Shown piece after piece: positions 23,544 to 36,400 of a DNA stretch of 64,000 nt (the first letter of the stretch is position 1; every line of letters starts with the position of its first letter). The translations under genes were made by a program, and so were the position numbers. The notes under the pieces were generated by a model. That model was not told the origin of the DNA. It saw nothing but the letters and a program-made list of their open reading frames with translations, and ran no database searches. The DNA is from Botrytis cinerea B05.10 (taxonomy: Eukaryota > Ascomycota > Leotiomycetes > Helotiales > Sclerotiniaceae): positions 1,364,001 through 1,428,000 of the forward strand of contig NC_037320.1 of the NCBI RefSeq assembly GCF_000143535.2. Direction: 5' to 3'.

Positions 23544-26086
23544 ATAGTATTGATCTGATTAATTTAAATCTTTATATCTTATAAAGCCTGTTCTAATCAA
23601 TAGGGTCTTAATGGATTTCTTGAATCCGAAAAGTTAATTCCAATCTTTAGTTTAAGAAGTTTATTTGTATTAAATCCGATTATTAATCGAATTATATAAA
23701 TATATAGATTAGATTTATTCGATTTTCCTATCATATAATATATTCTATATCATATGATGTAGCGGTAAAGTATTACAACGGCATTTAGTATACCACGTCA
23801 TATAATATAAACACATATAATAGAATATTAAGGAGTATTAGTACTTCAGAAACGCATTATAATTCTTAGTAATTCAATATATTAGAAAGATCCTAGAAAT
23901 TAGAATAAATAATAAAAATTTAAATAAGAAATGGGATTTATTATAATTGTTACGGAACATCGATACAGTATGACGATATGCCTTGAAGAGCTGAATAAAC
24001 AAGGTTCATTTCATTCTTAGAATTTAAAACTATAGAACTATAATTTTCTGAAAGGTTCTTTATATATAGATTCTTATATATTAATAAAGCAGCTTTGATT
24101 ACATTCTTATTCAATTTTATTATTATTATTTTGTTATAATAAATCATTTAAATCTAATTATGTATAAACAGATTATTAGCTTATTTATTATTCTATAAGA
24201 TTTATTCTAAATATAAATAAACTTATAATATTACCTCTCTTTAAAAAAGCTTATCTTTAAACTTTTTTATTTATATTATCTAAATTGAAAAGATCACTTT
24301 TACTAATTCTATATTGATTTATTAATTCAAATTTAATAAATTAAGTTATAGTAATTGATTTAAGCAATTTATTAGAAATCAATCCAATCGGCTACTTCAA
24401 TTAATCAAATATGTTAAATCAATTAGATTAATTGTTTAATTGACTAAATTGATTGAATTAACTATTTGAAATAGTGGGATTGATATAATTGATTATATTC
24501 AATTGATTCTAATTGATTTAAAATGATTGGAATATATTGAATCGATTTGAAAAAAGATTTTTTCAGATTTTCTTTTTTATTTAATAAATTTAAAATGGAT
24601 TTGAAATTAGAAGCGTTTTTTTATCTCTTTATTTTATAAGCGAATTATCGTTTATATAATTATAATCGTTTTTCTTACTTTTATAAAGCTTTATTCAATT
24701 AAATAATTGAGTATAAGGACTAGATTTTATGGGGCTTTCTAAATGAAAATCTTACAGGAGATATAATAATATTTTTAAAATCCGAAGTAGAATATTAGAT
24801 GAGATCAATATCGTTATTAAACTATAAGATTTTACATAATAGGGTTTTTTGTGTTTTTATTATTATTAAAATCTTTTCCATTTTCTATTTTGAATTACTA
24901 ATTATATTAATAAAAAATAATACTTTAAGTATTTGATTTAGAAAGGGACTGTTATATGCTTTATATAATTTACTTAAATCTTTTTTGAATAGAAAAATCG
25001 AGTTTTTTAAATAATCTTTATATAAGGTATTTCTTTATATTAAATTATATATAATCTTTTACATTGAAGTTAATTTTATAATAATATATATTTATAGATT
25101 TCGATATCTTTGTTTGAATATATAATAAGCCTTCTTTTGCTTATATAAAAGCTAGCTTATTATATTCGATATATATATATATACATCTTATATATTGATA
25201 TTATCTATAGAATTGTTAATATTCTCTTTTTATTTTTATGTGTATTTGGGTGTATGTCTATAGAGTATCTTGTATAGAGTAAATCCTTTAAACAAATCAT
25301 ACGGGAGGGTAAATTGAATGTAATTCAATATTAATAAGAATTTGAATTAATCATTCTGATAATAATTAATAAATAATCTCAATCTCTATTAAAGATATTG
25401 ATTATAAATCTCAATTTGATTATTGATTTAGAGGTAATGAGTAATAGAATATTTAAGATTAGTATTTAGAATTTGATTAAATTCTTTTCAAAATTGAGAT
25501 ATAAATTGAAGATTTTAATTTGATATTATAATATTAGAGTAATTGTAGTAGTGGTATATATTATAAAGATATAATTGAATTTGAATTCGAGTATTAATTA
25601 TCTTATAGTATAATATAGAAATTGCTTGTTTAATAAATTGATTTATAATAACAAGTATATTATTGTATTTATACTTATCTTTATTGAAATTATAATAGTC
25701 TATAATAATATATTATTATATTCTAATAGGAATTGAAAGAGAATATAGTAAACCAGGGATTCGATTGTATGATATAATATTATACTTATAAATATAATAG
25801 TTTTGTATATATTGAATAATGATTCCTTACGTTTTCGATTAATAGAATTGTTTGAATATTAAGAGGTAAATCTTATTTATTCTAAAGTGAATTATTAATA
25901 TGGAATTATAAATCTCTTAAATTAAATAAATCTATAGTATTATAGATCTCAATAATTTAGCTATAGTATACTAAAGAACATTAGATACCTAAGAAAAGCT
26001 TTAAATATATATATAATATTAGTTATAGAATATTCTAGAAATAAAAAGTATAATTCCTAGAATGATAGATTTTAGAAAATATCGAA
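23544..26086. other. AT-rich RIP-decayed sequence, unclassified
   Basis: No recognisable protein. At 23948 the bases TGTTACGGAACATCGAT repeat the first 17 bases of the TRIM-like LTR (12060) with one difference, but the match ends there. Around 24300-24550 ATTGATT-like words recur densely. A patch with more normal composition lies at about 25250-25310. Confidence 0.5.
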
Positions 26087-26117
26087 TATAATTTTACAAA
26101 CTTTTTGTAAAGTTATA
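26087..26117. repeat. 31-base near-palindrome, copy 3 of 6
   Basis: Spacer in CTTTT orientation, upstream of the gag region of the gypsy relic. The least decayed copy: arms TATAATTTTACAA and TTGTAAAGTTATA. Confidence 0.75.
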
Positions 26118-26579
26118 TTAATAATATTCTAGAAGGTTAGTTTTAAGATAAAAAAATAAATTAAAATATTAAAAGTTATAGAATTAATATCCTATAATGA
26201 ATAATTTAGAAACAATAGTATTTTAGAAATAATTAATTATTTCAATTATTTAAATGAAATAAAGATTTATATAAAAGAATAGATTTCATTATAATATAAA
26301 GTTTTATATTTAAAAATAATTATTAATTTTATTATTATAATTATAAGAATTGTAATCAATCATAACCTTATTGAATTTCTATCTGAAATTTAATTTAAAT
26401 TATTTTGAAAGATTTTTAGATATTTCTATATAATCCTAAAAATAGTTTCTATAATATTTTGAATATTATTTTTATTTTAAATATCGATTTAATAATCAAT
26501 TGTTAATATAACATTTAAAGATATTATTATACATTAGTTTATTAAAGATATTAATAATATTAAAATGATTAATATTTTA

Positions 26580-27200
26580 AAGAAAATTATTATTAATAAA
26601 ACCTTTAAGATTACTTTATTGAATAAATATCAAAATAGTTAATAAGAGTTTAATACTTTCCTTTTATAATTTGAAATCTATTTTCGATTTAATAAAAATA
26701 AGTTCATTATTAAGGAATTCAAAAGTATATAGATTGTATTATATTTTTGAAGTAAAATAATGAAATGGATTCAATTATATTTATATGATTATTTTAGATA
26801 TAATGATAAGAATTGTATAAAATTTATTCGAATAATTTTTAATAGTTTTAAAGAATTCAAAATAAAGATTTATAAAATCTTTGAAAATTCCAATAAATTA
26901 AAAATAATAAAAAATAAAATCTTTAATTTTAAATAAATAGAATTGATATTAAAATATATTATAGAATTTCAAAAATTTATTGGAATAATCAAATAGAATG
27001 AAATTGCTATTATAAATCATTATTATGAGAAATTCAAATTGAAAATCAAATTAAAATTAAAAAGATTTATCAAAAATATAAATCTAAATAATTTAATTTA
27101 GGATTTTATTGAATTAGATAATCATTTTTATAGATATTGATAAAGTTAAAAATTATATAAATTCTAAGAAAATCAGAAATAAAAGTGTTATTATAAAAAT
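26580..27200 (+). pseudogene. Ty3/gypsy gag, broken
   Basis: Reading through stops gives FEIYFRFNKNKF, IMKWIQLYLYDYFR, FNSFKEFKIKIYKIFENSNK and then YIIEFQKFIGIIK. This matches the retrotransposon gag capsid domain of fungal gypsy elements (…W..PYL.…F…F…F.DP…; .Y...F......). It would form the particle that packages element RNA. Non-functional. Confidence 0.65.
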
Positions 27201-27767
27201 GAAAATAGATTACATTACAATCTATAAAGATATAAAGATTTTATAAAATTAAATATTATATATTATATAAATAAAAACAATAATTCAAAAGAGAAATAAA
27301 AATAAAAAAAAACTTATATTTTGGATATAGAAAAATAGAATATTGAATAATAAATTATTAAAGCAAAAAGATAAAAGGAAAAAGAAGCAATTTCAAATCT
27401 AAATTTAATAAAGAATAATTTAATATTATTTTTGTGATTCTAAAAAATTCAATTGAATTTGAAAATATTGAGATTTTTATTATTAAAGAATTCCAATAAT
27501 TATCAAAGAAATTATTATAAAATCAAAAGAATATAAATATAATAGATTTATAAAAACAAAAGTATTATAGAACTTAATATTCTTTATAATAATAAAAAGT
27601 TATTAAAATAAAATAGAAATCGATTATATTATAATAAATTAAACAATTTGTTATAATGAATTTTATAGAATCTATTGATTAAATAAAAAAGTAATTAAAT
27701 AATTTTTTAAAAAAAGGAAAAAAAAGAATTATTAGAATAATGTAATATATAAGGATTTAATTTTAAA

Positions 27768-27798
27768 TATAATTTTATAAAAAGTTTGTAAAATTATA
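27768..27798. repeat. 31-base near-palindrome, copy 4 of 6
   Basis: Opposite spacer orientation to the copy at 26087. It lies between the protease and reverse transcriptase parts of the gypsy relic, in former coding sequence. Confidence 0.75.
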
Positions 27799-28449
27799 TA
27801 GCAATTAAACATTATAGAATAAATAAAATAGATATATTATAAGATTTAAATAAATAGATATATATAATTAACTATAATAGATTCAAAAATTATAGGAAAT
27901 TTTATTATATTAGAAACTATAGAGTATTTGGAAATATTATTTCAAATAAAACAATATCTTTATTAATTATAATTAATTTAATAAACAATTAATAGGGTTT
28001 AATAAAAAAATTTGTAAAAAATAATTTTAATTTAAATAAATATAGTTCAATATATAAAGATTATATAGTTTAATATTGTATTATTGAATTAATAATAGAT
28101 TATTTTAAGAATATTATAATTAAAGATATATAATTCGAGAATAAATTGGATATAAGAAATTATAATATTTGATTAATATAAAAGCAATTATAAAAATATA
28201 TTAAAAATATTTACAAAATATAATATATATTAAGAAAAGTTGAATATAAATAATATTAATAATATAGAATATTTAATTTAAAGATTTCTATTAAAAACAA
28301 AGGTTGATATATCTCTTTAATAAATATAAAAATTAATAATATAATATAAAATTATAATCGAAGTAAAAGAAAGATTTACAATATTAAAACAATATAAAAA
28401 ATATAAATATATTTTTAAAGAATTAGGAATTTATAAGACTTTATTAAAA

Positions 28450-29650
28450 TACAAATTATAAGATTATAAAATAATATTGAAAAAAGACAAAATGCTTATA
28501 TATATTCCAATTTATTTAATATCAATTAATAATTTAAAAAGGGTTATAGAATATATTAATAATAATATAATTAAAAAATAGATTAAGGAATTCATATCTC
28601 AAATAGCTAATTCAATTATACAAGTATTCAAAAAGAATAGATCTAATAAATTAATTATAAATTATAAAAAGCTTGATATATTTATTAAAAAGAATCGATA
28701 TTTATCTTTATTAATTATAAGATTAAAAGATTGATTAAATAGAATTATAATATTTATTAAAATGAATTTATATAATGATTATTATTTAATTAAAATAAAG
28801 AAAGATGAAAAATAGAAAATCATTTTCAAAATAAGATATAGGTTATACGAATATCAAATTATATTATTCAAATTAATTAATATATTAGTTATTTTTATAA
28901 AACTTATAAACAATATATTGTTATAATATTTGAATATTTATTGTATATATTATTTAAATGATATTCTAATATATTCTAATATATTTAAATAATAAGATTC
29001 AATATATTAAAAATATTAATAATATTTTTGAAAATCTTTTCAAAACAGATTTATTATATAAATTAAGCAAATACAAATTTTATATAATAGAAATAGAATT
29101 TTTAGAATTTATTATATTAAATTAAAGATTTAATATAAGTAAAGATAAGATTAAGATAGTATTTGAATAGAAATAATTGATTATAATTAAAAAAGTATAA
29201 TTCTTTTTAGAATTTATTTATTTTTATAAAAGATTTATTGAAAATTATTTAAAGATTATTATATTTTTAATTGCATTAATTAAAAAAGATTAAAAAAGTT
29301 TTGAATAGATTATTAAAATATAAAAATTATTCAATATATTTAAATAAATAATAATAGAAAAGTTAATATTATTGACTTTTGATTTAGAAAAAGAAATCAT
29401 AATAAAAACAGATTCTTCAAATTTTATTATAAAAGTAATTCTAAATTAATCAAATTAGAATGAAAAATACTAATCAATTACATTCTATTCCCAAAAATTA
29501 TTATTAATTAAATTGAATTACAAAATATATAATAAAGAATTATGAATAATAATCAATACATTTAGAAAATAGCAAATATATCTATTAAAAAACAATTATC
29601 TTAAAAAACAAATCCAATTATATTACAACAAGAATACTATTATTATATAT
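28450..29650 (+). pseudogene. Ty3/gypsy reverse transcriptase and RNase H, broken
   Basis: INYKKLDIFIKKNRY then YLNIYCIYYLNDILIYSN: the family motif YLDDILIYS with Asp changed to Asn by one G-to-A transition. Further on come FRIYLFL*KIY (family FLGF.NFYRRFI) and the RNase H part. The same segment, with fewer breaks, is at 49940-50960. Confidence 0.75.
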
Positions 29651-30727
29651 ATATATACAAAATGATAGAATTAGGATTTATTATAGAAAATAATATTATA
29701 TACTTTTATAAAAAAGTATATATTCCAAATCAAATAATTAAGAAATTTGTAATAGAATAATATAGATTACTGATATATAGATATTAAGGAATTACAAGAA
29801 TATTTATAAGAATATAGGAAATTAATTATTTCCTATAAATAAAAACAATAATTGAAAAAGTTATTAGAAATATAATATTTATATATATAACAAATCATTA
29901 TAATATACTTTGTATAATTAATTTTAAATCTTAAATATGCTTTTTCAATTATAAAAGTTTATTATATAAAATTTTGTAATCAAACTATTATTTTCAAAAG
30001 ATTTTATTATAGGAATTGAATATAATATAATATTTAATATAATAGATAAACTAATGAAATTTATATATATAATATTATTTAAGGAAATTTAGGATATTGA
30101 ATAATCAGTATATATATTTTTAAAGATTATAGTAAATATATACAGAATATCAAATAAAATAATCTTAAATTGAAATAAACTTTTTATTTTGAAATTCTGA
30201 ATTACTTTATTAGTATTTATAAATATTAAAAGAAAGTTATTAATATCTTTCTATTCACAAATAGATAATCAAATAGAAAGGATTAATCAAATAATAAAAA
30301 TATATTTTAAATATTATATAAATTATTAATAAAATAATTGAATAGAATTATTAATTATAATATAATTTACATATAATATATCGAAAATGGAAATTACAAA
30401 AATCATTTCAATATAAGTTAATTTTAGATTTAATTTATAAGTATATAAAATCTCGATATTATAAAAGGTTAATATTGAATTAGTAATAATATAAATCAAA
30501 TAGTTGAAAGATTTTCAAAAAGAATTAATTTTTAATTTAAGATTTATATTTTTTAAAATAATAGTCTACTACAATATAAAATATAATATAGAATCTATAT
30601 TTAAAAAAAGGAATAAAATTTATTTACTATAACAAAATATCGAAATCAAAAAACCAAAAAATAAACTCAATTACGAAAAACTAAATTATTTAAAATTGAC
30701 AAAATAATAAAAACAATTAATTATTAA

Positions 30728-30985
30728 TTGAAATTATCAAATATAATAAATATTCATTCAATATTCTATATATTCTTATTCGAATTAATATTATTAGAAG
30801 TATTAAATATGTTATTTATAAAAATTGAATTAATCAATTCAAATACTATATACAATATTGAAACAATATTAGATTATAAATATATTAGAAATAAGATTAA
30901 GTATTTAATCAAACAGTTAGATTATTTATATTTGAAAAATATATGGAAATTCAAAAAGGATTTCAATTACTTTGAAAAGCTATAG
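30728..30985 (+). pseudogene. Chromodomain at the end of the gypsy polyprotein
   Basis: KLSNIINIHSIFYIFLFELI precedes IYNIETILDYKYIRNKIKYL and KNIWKFKKDFNYFEKL. This matches the fungal chromovirus C-terminus: LP..M.IHPVFH.SLLEP, then the chromodomain Y.VE.ILD….…YL.KW.GY….TWEP.E.L. The family's aromatic and acidic residues are partly replaced by RIP-type changes. Chromodomains direct such elements to heterochromatin. Confidence 0.75.
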
Positions 30986-31010
30986 ATATTCTATTTGAAA
31001 TATTTATATT

Positions 31011-31701
31011 TATTAATAAAACTTTAAGATTTATTTCGAATAATTTAAATAAAAAAGAATTAAAGAAATCAAAGAAAGAAGAATTAATAAAAGTAAATAT
31101 AATATTAATATTTATTGTTTTTTTTAATATACTTTTTTTCAATCTTTTCCTTTTCTAATCTTTTCTTTTCCTTTACTTTATTAATTTATCAAAAATTTAT
31201 AAGCTATAACAAAGTATTTCAGATTTATATTTTAATAAGAAATGTTTTTGCTTTTGTAATTATAGGATTTTAATTATAGTCTTTTCTTCTTTTTAATTCA
31301 ATTTATTTTTTTGTTGAAATAAACTTTTCTAATTATTATAAGACTGAAAACACATGACTTCAGGGTTACGTATTACTAATATTTAGTATTTATAACTTCT
31401 CTTCTATAAACTAAAATAATCACCGATTTTCCTATCTTTCAAAATTGTTTCTTAAATATCTAGTTCTAATTATTTCTTTTATTTTATTATTGCAATATAA
31501 TAATTCATTTTGTTTTATTATATATAATTATTTACTTTATATTTAATATATATAGAAGCTTTTTTTATATAATTATTATTGTTTTCTATTTCTTTATATT
31601 AATAATCTACATAAAAAAGAAAGTATTGAAAAATTAAATAGTTATATATAGATCTAAGTTTTTGAATTGTTTTTAAAAAGCAAATGATTATTAAATAATA
31701 T
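31011..31701. other. AT-rich sequence without a gene
   Basis: Nothing assignable. Probably the 3' part of the gypsy relic and unknown sequence; a small more G/C-rich patch lies at 31345-31375. Confidence 0.5.
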
Positions 31702-33545
31702 GTTTTATCACCGAGTGAATCATATTACTAAATGAATTACTTTCATTTTAATTTTTGATTTTTTATTTCAATATATATTTTATTAATTAATTGAAATATA
31801 ATTAAATAATAAAAAAGTTTGAATACTTTTAATTATTAAAGTTATTTAAAAAACCAAAATATTTAATATTTGAAAAGCTATTAAATTATACAATTTATTA
31901 TATATAATATTTAATTATAAAATGAATGATTTTATTCTTTATATTGAAATTTAAATAAATTATTATAATTTTATAGAATTAAAAGAGGAAATAATTATTC
32001 AATATATATTTAATATAAATTCAAAAGGATTTTTATTTAAATTTAAAATGATGAAAGATATAATAAATTATATTTTTGAATTGAGAAATATAAAATATAT
32101 TGAAAAGTTTTGGATATATTGATTTGTAAAATATTGAATCGAATTAAAGATGTATTTTAATTGTATTTATAATTTTCGAAAAGCTTTTTGTAAAAATCTT
32201 AAGTTTATTGAGAAATGATTTCGATTAATTTTGAATATGTAAATGAAATATAATATTTTTGATTGTGATTTTTATAATTTCAATGAAATAGGTTTTATAA
32301 TGAATATAATATATTTTGAGATAGTAATAATTAGTATTAAATGAAATAGTAGAAGTAAGGTAATATAATTAGATAATAGGGAATAAACTATAGCAATTAT
32401 ATATGATAATAAGAAGGATAAAATTATATTTCTATTTTTAATGATTTAAAAATAAATTCATTTTTTTAATTGATATATTGAAATTGATTTTCTTATAGAT
32501 TGAATTGTTAAATTTATATTTAATAAATAAATAAATAATAAAATGGATTTAGAATAATTGAAATATTTTGATAAATATATTAAGAATTAAAGAAAAAATA
32601 AATATCGAATATTAATATTAAATAAATATGAAAGTTATAAATCAAAAGTTTTTCAAATATATTATAAAGAGAATAATATTAAATATGTATATTTATTATT
32701 ATATTCAAATTATTTAATTCAATTATTTAATATAAGTTATTTTAATAATCTAAAATATTTATATAGTATTTAAATTGATAAACTTATTAAGATATATATT
32801 AATTATATTTTGAAAATTGAATTTTTTATAGTTTTCAAAATTGTATATAAAAAATCAATTATCTTTTAAAATATGAAATCAGAGTTTCGAAAAACAAGTT
32901 TAATTTTATTTAATTCTAAAGTTATATTTTCGAAATTAGATATTCGAATTTATATATTTATCCCTTTTTCTTTTAATTTAAATTAATAGATCTTTTAAAC
33001 CCTTTATAATTTAATTAAAACTCTTTCTTAATTACTATTAATTAAGTCTTGAATAACTTATTATTAATCAAGCTTTTTTATATTTATATTTGAGATTGTA
33101 TTAGTTTTAATTAAAGATATAGAGAAATTAGTTTATAAGAATATATTTTTAAATATAGAGATTTATATATTTCGAATAGTAAACGAAGTATTAAATAAAT
33201 ATTGATATATGAAAAAAACTTAGTTATATTAAGGAGGAGTGTTTATTAAATAATAAACTTTTAATATATTATTTTAATAAGAGGTTGATATTCAAATTTG
33301 ATGTGATGAATATTAAAATAAAGGAAATCCTATTAGGGAAGTATTTTTTAATAGGTATTATAGTAAGTATGGAAAATCGAATTATAATTCAAGAATTTAT
33401 TAAAATAATGTAATAGATTTTAGATTATTAGATTTTTAATAGTTTTAATCAATTGATTCAATTATTATTGAATAATATAAATTTAAAGTGATAAATTGAA
33501 ATGAAAGTGATTCATTTGGTGATATGATCCATTCGGTGATAAAAT
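31702..33545 (+). mobile_element. Fot1/pogo-like DNA transposon, copy 3, RIP-decayed
   Basis: Inverted ends of about 53 bp: the left end starts GTTTTATCACCGAGTGAATC, and the reverse complement of the right end starts ATTTTATCACCGAATGGATC. Length is 1844 bp. The target duplication is unclear, with AT next to both ends, so the limits may be off by two bases. The interior on the plus strand is a broken transposase; around 32270-32300 it reads FYNFNEIGFIM, family FYNFDETGFMMG. It lies 27 bases before the gypsy element that follows. Confidence 0.82.
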
Positions 33546-33572
33546 ATGTTATAAGCAATTATAGAATTATAT

Positions 33573-33897
33573 TGTCACGGGGGCACGCTTACTAAGCCGG
33601 GACGAGGGCTAAGGATCTACAGCTTAAGTAAGTATAGAATTCTTATCTAAAAGAGTTATAGACTTGAATCGAAAAGTTAAATATCAATAATATAATATAA
33701 AGGAATCAAAGTATTATTGAATTAATTAATAAAAAGGAATTAGTGTAAATAGGCGATTATATAAAGTTTAATATATGCCCAAATTTGATTAGAATATATA
33801 GTTAGTTTTAATTAAATTGAAATATATTTAATTATTTAAGGCTTTTATTCCTTATTGAAAACCTATTCAATATATTCTCTACTATAGAATCCTAATA
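33573..33897 (+). repeat. Left LTR of gypsy element 2
   Basis: 325 bp starting TGTCACGGGGGCACGCTTAC. The first 70 bases keep high G/C; the rest is AT-rich. The matching LTRs at 39472 and 49615 have lost G/C in those first 70 bases. Confidence 0.82.
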
Positions 33898-35719
33898 AAC
33901 TAATTATATTATTTATCTTGAAAAAGAAGATAACTAATATATTAAATAGAAACAATATTTCAAATATATTATTATTATTATTAAAAAGTCCCCAGATATT
34001 TTAAATAATGGAGCTTGAAAGATTAAAATCAAATAAAAAAGAAAATGAATTTCAAAAGTTGAAGAAATAAGAGAAAGAATTAGAATAGATTATATATATT
34101 CTAAATGAAAAAAAAAGATAAATTGAAAACAGATTGTTTGTAACCTATCTTTGGTTTATAATTTAAATCTAAATTAGAAAAAAGATAAAAAGAAGAAAAA
34201 GGAAATAATAAATCAGAAAAGAAATAGAAAGTTTATAATACTCAAAAAGTATTACAAAGAATCAATAAAGATGTTCTATAAATTTATAAAGAAATATAAA
34301 AACATTTTCGAGATTATATTATTAATATATAAAAAAGAATTATATCAAATACTTTGAACTATTATATTTTTAAGGAAAACCTTAATCAAGTACTAGGCAA
34401 ATATAAAGATATTATTATAAAAATTGATTTAAGGAAAATTTATTGCATTTTTATATAATTTGATATAAACCTTTCAAACAAGGTATTGGGAAATCTTCTT
34501 CAAATAATTTAAATTATAATAAAGGATTAGAAATATTTAATAATATATAATCACCTTAATTAAATATAAAAGCAAATTGAAAAATATATTGAAGAAAATT
34601 TATATAAATAAATTTATATAAAAATTAAAAATATCTTTAAGAAATGAACTTATTAAAGTTATTATAATTTCTATTATAATAGAAAAAGCAATCATTATAA
34701 TAAACTAATTCAAATATAATTGGAAAAACCATTATAATAATATAGAATAAAATAATATAATAGAAAACTAAAAGAATTGAATAATATCAATTAATATTAA
34801 TATTCAATTTAGACAAAATATATATTAAGAATACAATTAACCTTAAAAATATTTAATCTAATTTCAAAGAAAATCTAATTTATTTTTTATATAAAAAGAA
34901 GGGATATATTATTATAAATAATATATATTCAAATAAAAAACGAATCAATATTATAAGAATAATAGATTATAATCGAATTATAAAGAGATCAAAAAATGAA
35001 TCGGATTAATAAATAATATTAATATTATTGATTCAAATATACAACAAATAATAATTAGATATCAAATTTATAATAATAATTATATAATATAATATAGAAA
35101 ATAGAAAGCAATAAATTCTTTAATCGATTTAAATATAATCGATAAATCGATAATCAGATAATATAGTTTATAAGATATAAGAAATAGATTATACAAAATA
35201 AAAGAAATTATTAAAAAAGAAGTATTTATTTTAAAAGAATATTTAATATTTATAAAAGTTTTTAATTTATTAAAAACAATAAAAGAGTTTTAAATAATTC
35301 TTTATAAATATTATTATAATAAATAAAGACTTATTCTAGAATTATCTTTTTTATAATAAATAAAAAAGAAAGTACATAATTAAAAAAGGAGTCAATAAAA
35401 TTATAAAAAAGATCTGGAAGTATTTAATATTGAAATTTTAATTATAAAAGAATTCAATAGAATAGTAATTAAAAAGTCAGATAGTAAACTAGTAATAATA
35501 ATAATAAAATTATTGAAAGATAATTAGATATATATTCGATTCATTTTCGAATACAATTACTTATAAAATTGAATATAATATCAATATAATTAAAAGATTC
35601 GAACTTGCTTAACTGAAAATATAATTACAAAGATCCCAGAAAAGTATCAGAAATTTACAAATATATTTAATATTAGAAAAGAAATAAATTCAATATTCAA
35701 CTAATTCAATAAGAGTTTC

Positions 35720-36400
35720 GATTTTATTTGTATTTAAAAAGAATAGGTTTTTCAAATTATATATAAATTATAAAGATTTGAATAAGATAATAATAAAAGA
35801 TTGATATTTGTTATTATTAATTAATAAAATATTAAATTAATTAATATATATAAAGATCTTTATTAAATTTAATATTAAAAATATATATTACTATGTCCAA
35901 ATCAAACCTAAAAATAAATGAAAAATAGTTTTTAAAATACAATATAAATTATTCAAATATTATATAATATTATTCAAATTAATTAATATTTTAATTATAT
36001 TTCAATTATATATTAATTAAATCTTATTTAGATTATTGAATGACTTTGTAATAATATATTTGAATAATATTTTGATATATTTTAAAAATAAGAAAGATTA
36101 TTATAAATATATTAAAAAAGTAATGAAAAGATTTTAGCAATATAAATTATTTATTAAATTAAATAAATATAAATTCAATATAATAGAAATAAAGTTTTTA
36201 GAATTTATTATTATATTAAATAAAGTAATAGTAGATTCAAAATAGATATAGATTATTTCTAAATAATTAGAATTCAAATCATTTCAAAAAATCCAAATAT
36301 TTTTAAAGTTTATTAATTTCTATCAAAGATTTATATATTAATATTTCTAAATAGTTTTTAAATTTATTAATATATTAATAAGAATAAAATAAAAAAAGAA
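35720..36400 (+). pseudogene. Ty3/gypsy reverse transcriptase of element 2, broken
   Basis: INYKDLNKIIIKD, then VIIYLNNILIYFKNKKDYYK (family YLDDILIYS; both Asp now Asn), KYKFNIIEIKFLEFIIILNK and IFLKFINFYQRFI (family FLGF.NFYRRFI). Different sequence from the gypsy relic at 28450, so a separate family. Confidence 0.72.

Larger units (their letters stand above)
26087..31010 (+). mobile_element. Ty3/gypsy chromovirus relic, RIP-decayed
   Basis: Plus-strand order by reading through stops: gag (about 26580-27200), protease region (about 27420-27760), reverse transcriptase and RNase H (about 28450-29650), integrase region (about 29700-30500), then a chromodomain (30728-30985). This is the order of fungal chromoviruses. 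I could not find its LTRs, so the limits given are those of the recognisable part. All pieces are broken. The pol part matches the fragment at 49940-50960 closely. Confidence 0.75.

Noticed and set aside
23948..23964. Solo LTR of the TRIM-like family
   Set aside because: Only the first 17 bases match; the following sequence does not continue the LTR, so I note it without calling an LTR.
26087..31010. LTRs for the chromovirus relic
   Set aside because: I compared the flanks around 25200-26080 and 31050-31700 and found no convincing pair, so no LTRs are called.
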